A stretch of 64,000 bases of DNA from Cryptosporangium minutisporangium. Lineage in GTDB: Bacteria > Actinomycetota > Actinomycetes > Mycobacteriales > Cryptosporangiaceae. The stretch spans positions 68,875 to 132,874 of the forward strand of contig NZ_BAAAYN010000023.1 in NCBI RefSeq assembly GCF_039536245.1, read 5' to 3'. A program made the position numbers and the translations under genes. The notes under the pieces are model-generated. The model made no database searches. It saw nothing but the letters and a program-made list of their open reading frames with translations, and was not told where the DNA came from. Positions 7,947 to 16,660 of the stretch are shown piece by piece; the first letter of the stretch is position 1, and every line of letters begins with the position of its first letter.

Positions 7947-10648
7947 CGGAGCAGCTCGACCGCGCCACCGACGCACCGTGGTATGCAGTCACCCCGGAGG
8001 CCGTGGGGCGTTCGCTCTCGGTGGACCCGCTGCACGGGCTCACCGCCGAGCAGGTGACCGACCGGCTCGGGCGGGACGGCCGGAACGAACTGCCGGCCAG
8101 CCCGCCGGTGCCCGGCTGGCGCCGGTTCGTCGACGAGTACCGCAGCTACATGCAGCTCATCCTGCTCGGCGCGGCGATCGTCGCGGTGCTGATCCCCGAG
8201 TGGAGCACGGTCGTCATCCTGCTCGCGCTGACCGTGCTCAACGCGGTCCTCGGCCTGCGTCAGCAGGGCAAAGCCGAGGACGCGATGGCCGCGCTGCGCT
8301 CGATGACGGAGGCCACCGCGCGCGTGCGGCGCGACGGCGGCGCCGAGGCCACGATTCCGGCCTCCGGGCTGGTCGCCGGTGACGTCGTGCTGCTCAGCGC
8401 CGGTGACCAAGTGCCCGCCGACGGGCGGATCGTCTCCGCGAACGCGTTGCAGATCGACGAGTCGGCGCTGACCGGCGAGAGCGTACCTTCTGCGAAGAGC
8501 CCGGGGACGCTACCGTCCGACCCGGTCGGCCCGGGCGACCAAGCCGACATGGTCTTCATGAACACGCTGGTCACGCACGGCTCCGCGGTCGTCGTCGTCA
8601 CCGGTACCGGGCAGAGCACCGAGGTCGGGAAGATCTCCGGGATGCTGGCCGGGGGTGGGCGGAGGAAGTCTCCGCTGGCCCGGCAGCTCGACCGGCTCAC
8701 GCTCTGGATCGTCGGTGCCGCCGCCCTCACCATGCTCGTCATGTTCATCCTCGGGCGGATCCGCGGCGAGGACTGGGACGTGCTGTTCCTCAGCGCGGTC
8801 TCACTGGCGATCGCCGCGATCCCCGAGGCGCTGCCCACGGTGTCGCAGGCGATCCTCTCCCGCGGCAGCCTGGAACTCGCCGACCAGGAAGCCATCGTCA
8901 AGGACCTGCCGTCGGTCGAGACGCTGGGGTTCGTCTCGGCGATCAACACGGACAAGACCGGAACGCTGACGCTGAATCAGATGACCGCGGTCGAGGTCGT
9001 CGACGCCACCAACCGGTACACCGTTTCCGGGTCCGGCTACGAACTCACCGGCCGCATCCACCACGAGGCCGGCGCGGCCGACCGGATCGACGAGGCGATC
9101 CTGCCCTACGTGATGGCCAACGACGCCACGCTCGTCGACGACAAGGTGGTCGGCGACCCCACCGAGGGGGCACTGCTGGTCCTCGCACACAAAGCGGGCC
9201 TGGACATCGACGCGACCCGAGCGCGCTCGCCTCGATTGGCGACACTTCCGTTCGACCCCACCTACAAGCTGATGGCGACGTTCCACCGGATCACCGACCC
9301 GGGCGGACGCGAGCTCGTCCGCTGCTACGTGAAGGGCGCCGCGCCCGCGGTCATCGCCCGCACGCTGCCGGCCTCGGAGGAAGCCGCCCCCGCGTCCTGG
9401 ACGGTCGAGCCGGAACAGCGGATGGCCGCCGCGGGCCTGCGGGTCATGGCCGCTGCCACCCGGGACATCGACGCCGCCGAGTTCCAACCCGACGGTGATC
9501 TCCTGGACTTCGTCCGCGACCTGCGACTGACCAGCCTGGTCGCGATGGTCGACCCGCCGCGGAAGGAGTCCGCCGACGCGGTCGCCGGCGCGCAGAGCGC
9601 CCACATCCGCGTCCGCATGGTGACCGGCGACGACGTGGGTACCGGCGCGGCCGTCGCCCGCCAGGTCGGCATCCCCGGCGAGGCGATGCTCGGCGCGGAC
9701 TTCGCCGCACTCTCCGAGGCCGAACGACGGGAGAAGATCAACGACATCGGGGTGCTCGGCCGAGTCGCTCCGGAGCACAAGGTGATGCTGGCCGAGACGC
9801 TCCAGGCCAACGGTGACGTGGTGGCGATGACCGGGGACGGTGTCAACGACGCCCCGGCGATCAAGGCCGCGGACATCGGCATCGCGGTGGGCAGCGGCAC
9901 CGAGGTGGCGAAGGAATCCAGCCGGATGATCCTGTCGAACGACAACTTCGCGACGATCGTCTTCGCTGTCGAGCAGGGCCGGAAGATCTTCGACAACCTG
10001 CTGAAGTACATCCGGTTCGTCTTGGTCTTGCTCGTCGTGTTCGTGCTGACGTTCCTCGGCGCGTCGCTCTTCAACATCGCGGAAGGCGCACCGTTCACCC
10101 CGATCCAGGTGTTGTGGATCCACTTCTTCGTCAACGCGGCGTTCGGCTTCGCGCTGGGCTTCGACGCGCAGAGTCCGGGGCTGATGGCCCGGCCACCGCG
10201 TCGGCGCGGGCAGTCGATCGCCGATCGGGCCGTCGTCGTCACGGTGGTGCTCACCGGCCTGGTGATCAGCGCGGGCCTCCTCGCCCTGATCGTGCTGGGC
10301 CAAGAGCAGTTCGACAGCCTGGACACCGGCCGGTCGATCGCGTTCACCTCGTTCGCGTTCTGCCTGATCGTCGCCGCGTTCGAGTGCCGCAGCCAAACCG
10401 CGACCGCGTTCAGCCGAGCCTCGCTGGAGAGCCGGGTGTTCAACCGGGCCGTGCTCGCCGAGTTCGTGCTCGCCATCCTCGCCACGCAGACCGACGTCCT
10501 GCGCACCGTGCTCGGCACCACCCAGCTGACGTTCGCCGAGACGCTGTGGGCGCTGGTACCCGCGATCGTCGTCCTGGTGCTCTGGGAACTGGGCAAGCTC
10601 GCCGCGCGCCGGCACCGAGCGACCCGCGGCGCTGTCGCGGCAGGCTGA
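7943..10648 (+). CDS. P-type (P2-like) cation-transporting ATPase
   Basis: 901 residues. It has an N-terminal cation-ATPase domain; the actuator motif ALTGES (about 174-179); PEALP in the ion-binding helix (about 293); the phosphorylation site DKTGTLT (about 336-342); the nucleotide domain KGAAPAV; the hinge TGDGVNDAPA (about 630); and a six-helix C-terminal transport domain. The layout is that of Ca2+/Na+-type P2 ATPases; the transported ion is not determined. The start is the GTG overlapping the PPK2 stop. A mycobacterial analogue of this class, CtpF, belongs to the dormancy regulon, which makes the island dyad upstream of the unit notable. Confidence 0.9.
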   Translation: MTEQLDRATDAPWYAVTPEAVGRSLSVDPLHGLTAEQVTDRLGRDGRNELPASPPVPGWRRFVDEYRSYMQLILLGAAIVAVLIPEWSTVVILLALTVLNAVLGLRQQGKAEDAMAALRSMTEATARVRRDGGAEATIPASGLVAGDVVLLSAGDQVPADGRIVSANALQIDESALTGESVPSAKSPGTLPSDPVGPGDQADMVFMNTLVTHGSAVVVVTGTGQSTEVGKISGMLAGGGRRKSPLARQLDRLTLWIVGAAALTMLVMFILGRIRGEDWDVLFLSAVSLAIAAIPEALPTVSQAILSRGSLELADQEAIVKDLPSVETLGFVSAINTDKTGTLTLNQMTAVEVVDATNRYTVSGSGYELTGRIHHEAGAADRIDEAILPYVMANDATLVDDKVVGDPTEGALLVLAHKAGLDIDATRARSPRLATLPFDPTYKLMATFHRITDPGGRELVRCYVKGAAPAVIARTLPASEEAAPASWTVEPEQRMAAAGLRVMAAATRDIDAAEFQPDGDLLDFVRDLRLTSLVAMVDPPRKESADAVAGAQSAHIRVRMVTGDDVGTGAAVARQVGIPGEAMLGADFAALSEAERREKINDIGVLGRVAPEHKVMLAETLQANGDVVAMTGDGVNDAPAIKAADIGIAVGSGTEVAKESSRMILSNDNFATIVFAVEQGRKIFDNLLKYIRFVLVLLVVFVLTFLGASLFNIAEGAPFTPIQVLWIHFFVNAAFGFALGFDAQSPGLMARPPRRRGQSIADRAVVVTVVLTGLVISAGLLALIVLGQEQFDSLDTGRSIAFTSFAFCLIVAAFECRSQTATAFSRASLESRVFNRAVLAEFVLAILATQTDVLRTVLGTTQLTFAETLWALVPAIVVLVLWELGKLAARRHRATRGAVAAG

Positions 10649-10650
10649 GG

Positions 10651-12525
10651 GTGTCCACCGAGACCGGCCCGCCATCCGGGCCCACCCCGCCGTCCTCGTC
10701 GACGAACCCGACGGCCGAACCGGCCCCGCCGCCACCGGACATTTCCACCCCGACCGGCTCCGGCCCGGCCGACGAGGGGCCGTCGGCCGGGTGGGCCCGC
10801 TGGGTGCCGGGGCTGACCGTCCTCAAGACCTACCGGGCCGGCTACGCCCGGCGGGACGTCATCGCCGGCCTCGTACTCACCACGCTGCTCGTGCCACAGG
10901 GCATGGCCTACGCCGAACTGGCCGGGCTCCCGCCGATCACCGGCCTGTACACCTCGATCACGTGCTTGATCGCGTACGCGGTGTTCGGGCCGTCCCGCGT
11001 GCTGGTGCTGGGCCCGGACTCCTCGCTCGGGCCGATGATCGCCGCCGCGATTCTCCCGCTGATGGTCGCCGGCGACGATCCGGCGAAGGCGGTAACGCTC
11101 GCGGCCATGCTGTCGCTGATGGTCGGCGCCCTCATGATCGCGGCCGGAGCGGGCCACCTCGGCTTCGTCGCCGACCTACTGGCCAAGCCCACCCGGATCG
11201 GCTACCTCAACGGGTTGGCGCTGACGATCCTGGTCGGCCGGCTGCCCTCGCTGTTCGGCACGTCCGTGGACGCCGACGGCGTCGCCGCGGAGTTCGTCGG
11301 TGCGGTCCGCGCGGTCGTCACCGGTGAGGCGAACGGGATCGCGGCGGCGATCGGGCTGCTGAGCCTCGCGCTCATCCTCGGGCTGCGGCGAGTCGCTCCC
11401 CGCGTCCCCGGCATCTTGCTCGCGGTCGTGCTGGCCACCGGCCTGACCTGGCTGCTGAACCTCGACGAGCGCGGGGTCGACGTCGTCGGCGGTCTGCCGC
11501 AGGGCCTGCCCCCGTTCACGATTCCGCACGCCTCCTGGTCGGAACTCGGGCTGCTCGCCGCTGCCGCGCTGGGGATCACGCTGGTCGCCCTGACCGACAC
11601 GATCTCGACAGCGTCCGCGTTCGCCGCCCGAACCGGCAGCGCGGTGCGCCCCAACCAGGAGATGATCGGCATCGGCACCGCGAACGTCGCGGCCGGCTTC
11701 TTCCAGGGCTTTCCGGTAAGCACGAGCGGCTCGCGCACCGCGGTAGCCCACCAGTCCGGCGCCCGGACCCAGGTCACCGGCCTGGTCGGCGCGGCCGGCA
11801 TCCTGTTGCTGATTCTGCTCGCTCCCCAGCTGTTGCGGACGCTGCCGCAAGCCACGCTGGCGGCGGTCGTGATCGTGGCTGCGCTCTCCCTGACCGAGGT
11901 CTCGGCGACCAAGCGACTCTGGAAGCAGCGCCCACTGGAGTTCGCGGTGTCGATGGCCGCGTTCGTCGGTGTCGTCGTCTTCGGTGTGCTGCCCGGCATC
12001 GCCATCGCGGTCGGGCTCTCGGTGCTCAACGTGTTCCGTCGGATCTGGTGGCCGTACCAGGCGGTGCTGGGACGAGTGAGCGGCATCGACGGGTACCACG
12101 ACGTGAGCGTCCACCCCGACGCGCAGCTGGTCCCCGGACTCGTTCTCTACCGGTTCGACTCGCCGCTGATCTTCGCGAACGCCCGAACCTTCCGGACCGA
12201 GGTCCAACGGCTGGCCGACGCCGACCCCCGCCCGCAGTGGATCGTCGTCGCCGCCGAGCCGATCACCGACGTCGACACGACGGCCGCGGACATGCTCGAG
12301 GAGCTCGACCAGGACCTCAACGCGCGCGGGGTCTCGCTGGTGTTCGCCGAGCTGAAGACCCCGGTCCGGGAGAAGGTCGCGCGCTACGAGCTGACCAGGA
12401 CGATCGACCCGACCCACTTCTACCCGACGATCGAGGACGCGATCCGCGCATTCGTCGCCGCTCACCCGCCGGACTCCCCGCCGGACTCCCCGCCGAAGGA
12501 CAGGGAGTCCGGCGCGCCCGACTGA
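10651..12525 (+). CDS. SulP family anion transporter with STAS domain
   Basis: 624 residues. A disordered Pro/Ser/Thr-rich N-terminus (1-45) precedes a sulfate-permease membrane domain of about 12-14 helices (about 50-465), with VPQGMAYAELAGLPPITGLY as the family signature. A cytoplasmic STAS domain follows (about 480-605). Members move sulfate, bicarbonate or other anions. The start is GTG 10651, two bases after the ATPase stop. The end of the coding region contains a GC-rich hairpin and repeated Pro-Asp-Ser-Pro codons. It is last in the DUF7144-PPK2-ATPase unit. The exact anion is unknown. Confidence 0.88.
   Translation: MSTETGPPSGPTPPSSSTNPTAEPAPPPPDISTPTGSGPADEGPSAGWARWVPGLTVLKTYRAGYARRDVIAGLVLTTLLVPQGMAYAELAGLPPITGLYTSITCLIAYAVFGPSRVLVLGPDSSLGPMIAAAILPLMVAGDDPAKAVTLAAMLSLMVGALMIAAGAGHLGFVADLLAKPTRIGYLNGLALTILVGRLPSLFGTSVDADGVAAEFVGAVRAVVTGEANGIAAAIGLLSLALILGLRRVAPRVPGILLAVVLATGLTWLLNLDERGVDVVGGLPQGLPPFTIPHASWSELGLLAAAALGITLVALTDTISTASAFAARTGSAVRPNQEMIGIGTANVAAGFFQGFPVSTSGSRTAVAHQSGARTQVTGLVGAAGILLLILLAPQLLRTLPQATLAAVVIVAALSLTEVSATKRLWKQRPLEFAVSMAAFVGVVVFGVLPGIAIAVGLSVLNVFRRIWWPYQAVLGRVSGIDGYHDVSVHPDAQLVPGLVLYRFDSPLIFANARTFRTEVQRLADADPRPQWIVVAAEPITDVDTTAADMLEELDQDLNARGVSLVFAELKTPVREKVARYELTRTIDPTHFYPTIEDAIRAFVAAHPPDSPPDSPPKDRESGAPD
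12480..12513 (+). terminator. Hairpin inside the 3' end of the SulP gene
   Basis: GCCGGACTCCC pairs with GGGAGTCCGGC (11 bp, 12-base loop) a few codons before the SulP stop. It stands where the plus-strand unit meets the convergent DUF1269 gene 15 bp further on. No U tract follows, as is usual in actinomycetes. Confidence 0.4.
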
Positions 12526-12539
12526 GTGGTTGCCTCCGG

Positions 12540-13094
12540 TCAGACGGTCGCGGCCGCCTGCGGGCCGTGCAGGGCCTCCTGCAGCTCTGCCTCGGCCTCG
12601 TGGGACAGCGACGACTTGAGCACGGTGCCGCCGTACGGTGCCAGCGCCTCGATCGCCTTGTCCGGGGTGGCCTTCTCGACGACGAGGAACAGCGCGGAGG
12701 TGCCCGGCTTGAGCAACTCACGCACGCGCTCTTCGAACTGCTTGTTCACCACGCCCTTCGTCATCTTGCCCATCAGCGCACCCATCCCCGCGCCGACGGC
12801 CATGCCGAGGAACGGGACGAAGAACAGCATGCCGAAGAGCAGGCCCCAGAACATCCCCCAGGACATACCCGACGCGACCGGCCGGTGGCTGGTCGTGACG
12901 TGGAATTTGCCTTCGAGATCGCGGGTGATGACGGCGATGGCGTCCGGTTGAAGAATCAGGTCCTTGGTTAGCCGACGTGCCTCCTCGGCTGCCACGGTGG
13001 CGGTCGTCTCGTCCGCATATCCGATCGCGACCAGCGTGGTCATGGTTACGCACACCCTTCCGACGTCGATGGTGGTCGGTAGCTCCGGCACCAT
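12540..13094 (-). CDS. DUF1269 domain-containing membrane-associated protein
   Basis: 184 residues. The DUF1269 region starts at MTTLVAIGYADE and continues through a Gly/Met-rich double hydrophobic hairpin (SWGMFWGLLFGMLFFVPFLG, about 98-117) to a C-terminal ALFLVVEKATPDKA segment. Function is unknown; family members are often induced by stress. Two starts are possible. ATG 13094 has GGAGG at 6-base spacing and is preferred; ATG 13043 begins exactly at the conserved domain. A dyad copy lies 25 bp upstream of 13094. The gene is convergent with SulP. Confidence 0.82.
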   Translation of the reverse strand: MVPELPTTIDVGRVCVTMTTLVAIGYADETTATVAAEEARRLTKDLILQPDAIAVITRDLEGKFHVTTSHRPVASGMSWGMFWGLLFGMLFFVPFLGMAVGAGMGALMGKMTKGVVNKQFEERVRELLKPGTSALFLVVEKATPDKAIEALAPYGGTVLKSSLSHEAEAELQEALHGPQAAATV

Positions 13095-13118
13095 GCGCCA
13101 CCTCCGTTGCGGGCGGGG

Positions 13119-13135
13119 TCCCCCGCGGCGGGTGA
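13119..13135. promoter_or_regulatory. Dyad copy 5 (TCRYCC-N5-GGRYGA, one mismatch)
   Basis: TCCCCC-gcggc-GGGTGA, 25 bp upstream of the DUF1269 start. The left arm deviates from the consensus at its third base. This is one of the weaker copies. Confidence 0.4.
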
Positions 13136-13152
13136 ATCTGCCGGCGCGGTCG

Positions 13153-13935
13153 TCACCGGCTGGTGTGGTCGGCCCTACGGCAGCTGACGGTCCTGCCGGT
13201 GCGCCATCCGGAGTCACCGCAATAGCGCTCGTCCACCACGATCTCGTCGTCGTCGACCATGATCCGGCTCCACGACAGACCGACACCGCGGTGCCTGCGA
13301 CTCGTGGCGGTACCGGCGATCACCACCACTGCTCGGCGTCGCGTACCGTCCGGTGCTACCAGCGTCTTCTCCCGGACGTCGGGCACGTGGGTGTGGCCGG
13401 CGAGCACGAGATCGGCGCCTGCCTCGGCGACCCCCCGCCCGAGCCGACCACGCCCCACCAATTGCGCCGTCCCACGGGCGAACGGTGGATGGTGCAGCGC
13501 CAGCAGCCGGACGTCGCCGGTGGGCGCGGCCCCGAGCGTCCCCACGAGCAGGGACGCCTGGCGGCGTGACACGCGGCCGTTCTTCCAACGCCAGCGGGGC
13601 ATCGATTGCAGCCCGAGGGCGGTGAGCCCGGGAATCCGGACGACGGGATCCAGATCGGCCTCGACCCAGCGCCGGTAGCGGGTGTACGGGGTGAACGCCC
13701 GCGCTGGTCCGAGCGGCACGTCGTGGTTGCCGAGGACCGCGAGCAGCGGGTGCGGCAGCCGGTCGAGGAGCGTCCGCACCGCGCGGAACTGGCCGGTCCT
13801 GGCCCGCATCGTGTGATCGCCCGTCACGACGGTCAACGCCGGCGCGGCGGCCACCACGTCGGCGACCAGATCATCCACCGCGCCCGGCAGGTGAGCGCCG
13901 AGGTGCAGGTCGGAGACGTGTGCGACGACCAGCAT
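13153..13935 (-). CDS. Calcineurin-like metallophosphoesterase (intact copy)
   Basis: 260 residues with all phosphoesterase motifs: DLH (9-11), GD (39-40), GNHD (69-72), HH (148-149) and GHTH (180-183). A dinuclear metal centre and phosphomonoester or diester hydrolysis are expected; the substrate is unknown. I chose ATG 13935 because AGGTGG lies 5 bases upstream; a GTG at 13944, directly after the previous stop, is the alternative. It is probably co-transcribed with the phosphodiesterase gene upstream. The gene at 5572-6390 is its degenerate paralogue. Confidence 0.87.
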   Translation of the reverse strand: MLVVAHVSDLHLGAHLPGAVDDLVADVVAAAPALTVVTGDHTMRARTGQFRAVRTLLDRLPHPLLAVLGNHDVPLGPARAFTPYTRYRRWVEADLDPVVRIPGLTALGLQSMPRWRWKNGRVSRRQASLLVGTLGAAPTGDVRLLALHHPPFARGTAQLVGRGRLGRGVAEAGADLVLAGHTHVPDVREKTLVAPDGTRRRAVVVIAGTATSRRHRGVGLSWSRIMVDDDEIVVDERYCGDSGWRTGRTVSCRRADHTSR

Positions 13936-13944
13936 CCGGTCCAC

Positions 13945-15933
13945 CTATCGGTCCGCGGCGGGGCGATCGGCGGCGCCCGCAACCGAGGGGTCGGCGATCG
14001 TCCGGCACCCCACGTCCTGGAGCCACCCGCAGAGCACCCGGTGAACGGCGTCGGCTCCGACCAGCTCGTCCGGCACCGTCCAGGCCTGCGGATGAATCAG
14101 CACCGGCCGGTTCTGCCAGCCGCCGAGGCCGCCGTGGCAGCCGATCAGCTCCTCGAACGCCGCGACTTCCTGCGTGACCGGATCCCAGCTGCTGTTGACG
14201 AGCAGGTCACCGACGTTCGCGAGGCCGTCGTGCCGACGCAGGTCGTCCGCGGCGCGGTCCCCGAATCCGGCGAGCGGGTCGACGCCCTCCACGGAGTCGT
14301 CCGCGAGCCGGCGACGCCCGGCCGGGCCGAGCACGACCGCGCCCCACCGGCGGGACCGGACCATCACCCAGCCGACGCCCGGATGGCTGGTGAGGCCGGG
14401 CAGCAGTTCGGGATGCCGGACCTCGAGATCCTCCAGCAACACCCGGCCGGGGAGCCGGGCCAGGTAAACCATCGCGAGGTTGCCGGAGGCCGCGACGACC
14501 ACCTCCGGACGATCGGTGACCACGGTGGTGGACGCGCCGTCCGGCGGCGTCTTCTCCGGGGAGCGGCGCAGTCCCGCCCGCAACAGCCGGGTCCGGCCCT
14601 TGCGCTCGTCGTCGCCGGTGACCAGCAGCGTGCCCCCGGCGGTCAACCGCCGCACCAGCTCCTCCAGCCCGACGCCGTAGCGCTGGACGAACGTCGCGCC
14701 CTGGCTCTGGCCGTGGTCGGACAGCACGACGAAGTGGTACGGGCGCGGCGCGGCGGCGGCCACCTCCTCAAGGGTGGCGAGCACACCGTCGAGTCCTTCC
14801 AACGACGCCAGGGCCTCCGGCCGGGCCGGACCGGCGTGGTGGGCGATCTCGTCGTAGTCGACGAAGTCGCAGTAGATCGACGGCGCGCCGCGCATCATCT
14901 GCTCGGCCACGACCGCGAGGTTCAGGCTCCGGAGCAGAACGTTCGTCGCGCCCCGGAGCAGCACGTAGTCCCAGGTCTGTCGCAAGCGTGGCCACACGTG
15001 CCGCAGCCGCCGGCGTCGGCCCTGATAGAGCTCCTTGGCGATCTCGCCGACGGTCAGCACGATCGACCGGGTCAGCCCGAACGGGTCGAGCAGGTAAGCG
15101 CTGACGTACTGGGCCGGCCCGCTCGTCCGCCGCCGTTCCGCGACCGTGCTCATCGTGAGCAGCGAGGTCGCGGCATCGCCGGAGAAGACGTTGCTGACGC
15201 TGACGCCCCCGTCGGCCAGCAGACCGCGCCCGTCCGAAAACCGGGACTCGATCAACGCGCTGTCTTGCGGCCGGTTCGTCACCAGGAGCCGGCCGGAGTC
15301 CTTTTCGTACCAGCGGAACGCCGGTATGTGGTCACTTGCCCCGTGCAGGAGACCGGCCTGGCTGGCCGGCGTCGTCGCCGGGAGCTCCGCGTACCACTCG
15401 GTCAGCGTGTGGCTGCCGTCGCGGAGCCAACGGCCGAGCGTCGGCAGGTTGCCCGCCTCGACGGCCCACCGGGCGAGCGGTGCCGACAACCCGTCGATCT
15501 GGATCATCACGACGCCGGGCGCGTCGCTGCGCGGCACGTCCCGCCGGAACCGCCGGTTGGCCCGGAGCAGGTGCTGGGTCGCCGCGCCCGGCTGCCCGGC
15601 GGTCACCGCCCACCAGCCGACGCTCATCAGAGCCGCACTCAGCCACGCCGCCCAGAACGCGGCCCAGAACCCGTCTACCTCGACTCCCGGCGTCAGCAGC
15701 AGCGCTGCGTAGACCAGCACGGCCTGGACCACCAACCAGCCGACGACGACACCGACCCAGCCGATGGCGGACAGCAGGCGGACCAGTGCCGGCCGGAGCA
15801 GGGTCCCGACCAGTCCGACGACGGCCGCTCCCAGTAGCACGGCCCACCCGCTGTCGGCGGTGACGCCCGGGAGCACGGCGATGGTGATGCCGAGCACCAG
15901 CGCGCCGAGACCGATCGTGAGGAGGGCGGACAT
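13945..15933 (-). CDS. Holin-like membrane domain fused to a type I phosphodiesterase/nucleotide pyrophosphatase
   Basis: 662 residues. Residues 1-115 contain about four hydrophobic helices resembling the phage-holin family 4 membrane domain. The rest is an alkaline-phosphatase-superfamily domain: MIQIDGLSAP (about 138-147) supplies the first metal-binding Asp, ATTPASQAG (about 184) the catalytic Thr, DYDEIAHHAGP (about 358-368) and SDHGQSQG (about 403) further metal ligands. Such enzymes cleave phosphodiester or phosphonate bonds, here probably outside the membrane. ATG 15933 begins the first helix; the longer upstream frame is Arg-rich and unlikely. A dyad lies 35 bp upstream. Confidence 0.85.
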   Translation of the reverse strand: MSALLTIGLGALVLGITIAVLPGVTADSGWAVLLGAAVVGLVGTLLRPALVRLLSAIGWVGVVVGWLVVQAVLVYAALLLTPGVEVDGFWAAFWAAWLSAALMSVGWWAVTAGQPGAATQHLLRANRRFRRDVPRSDAPGVVMIQIDGLSAPLARWAVEAGNLPTLGRWLRDGSHTLTEWYAELPATTPASQAGLLHGASDHIPAFRWYEKDSGRLLVTNRPQDSALIESRFSDGRGLLADGGVSVSNVFSGDAATSLLTMSTVAERRRTSGPAQYVSAYLLDPFGLTRSIVLTVGEIAKELYQGRRRRLRHVWPRLRQTWDYVLLRGATNVLLRSLNLAVVAEQMMRGAPSIYCDFVDYDEIAHHAGPARPEALASLEGLDGVLATLEEVAAAAPRPYHFVVLSDHGQSQGATFVQRYGVGLEELVRRLTAGGTLLVTGDDERKGRTRLLRAGLRRSPEKTPPDGASTTVVTDRPEVVVAASGNLAMVYLARLPGRVLLEDLEVRHPELLPGLTSHPGVGWVMVRSRRWGAVVLGPAGRRRLADDSVEGVDPLAGFGDRAADDLRRHDGLANVGDLLVNSSWDPVTQEVAAFEELIGCHGGLGGWQNRPVLIHPQAWTVPDELVGADAVHRVLCGWLQDVGCRTIADPSVAGAADRPAADR

Positions 15934-15967
15934 GCCAGCAGTGTTCCGGCGCACCGCGGTATGGGCG

Positions 15968-15984
15968 CCATCCTGGCGGGATGA
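15968..15984. promoter_or_regulatory. Dyad copy 6 (TCRYCC-N5-GGRYGA)
   Basis: CCATCC-tggcg-GGATGA between divergent genes: 35 bp from the phosphodiesterase start (minus) and 174 bp from the DUF7144 start (plus). Confidence 0.55.
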
Positions 15985-16157
15985 CCCCGGTGTGCTGCGG
16001 TGGCGGGTCCGGCTCGGTTCGGCGGACGGCCGGACGGTCCGAGTCGAACGGCGATCTCGTCCGCCGCGGGTGGCGCGCACACGTTCCCACCGGCGCACGA
16101 TCGGCGCGATCACGAGAAGGCTCAGCCCACTTCGCTGACCAAGCCGAGGAGAAAACC

Positions 16158-16598
16158 ATGACGGACGCCCGAGCCGGTTCCGACCGGCTGTCGTCGGCCC
16201 CCACCGAGCAGCGCAGGCAGACCGGGTGGGTCGGTCTCGTGGCCTTCGCGGGGATGCTGCTGCTGATGGTCGGCAGTTTCCAGATTTTCGAGGGAATCGT
16301 CGCCCTCTTCCGCGACGAGTTCTACCTGGTCGGCTCGAGCGGCCTGATGCTGCCGATCGACCTCACCGCCTGGGCCTGGATCCACCTGCTCGTCGGCGTG
16401 ATCGCGTTCGCGGCCGGCTTCGGGATGCTCTACGGCCAGATGTGGGCGCGGGTTCTCGGAATCGTCTTCGCGGTGATCAGCGCCCTGTCCCACCTGCTCT
16501 TCGGAGCGGCCTATCCGATCTGGTCGATCATCATCGTCACCGTGGACGTCCTGATCATCTACGCGCTCACGGTCCACGGCCGGGAGGTCAAGTACTGA
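16158..16598 (+). CDS. DUF7144-like four-helix membrane protein (copy 2)
   Basis: 146 residues, paralogous to 6476-6931 and 21110-21586. It has a polar N-terminus, four hydrophobic helices, the LYGQMWARVLG turn between helices 2 and 3, AYPIWSIIIVTVDVLIIYAL as the last helix, and HGREVKY at the end. GAGGAG lies 6 bases before ATG. It is a single-gene unit, divergent from the phosphodiesterase gene and sharing its dyad. Biochemical function is unknown. Confidence 0.8.
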   Translation: MTDARAGSDRLSSAPTEQRRQTGWVGLVAFAGMLLLMVGSFQIFEGIVALFRDEFYLVGSSGLMLPIDLTAWAWIHLLVGVIAFAAGFGMLYGQMWARVLGIVFAVISALSHLLFGAAYPIWSIIIVTVDVLIIYALTVHGREVKY

Positions 16599-16604
16599 GC
16601 GGCG

Positions 16605-16631
16605 GGGCCGGTGGCGCGGGGCCACCGGCCC
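16605..16631. terminator. Bidirectional hairpin terminator
   Basis: GGGCCGGTGGC and GCCACCGGCCC form a perfect 11-bp stem with a 5-base loop. It sits between the convergent DUF7144 gene and the CinY-like gene. Confidence 0.65.
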
Positions 16632-16660
16632 GTCCGTAACCGCGGATCCGTGGCCGGTGC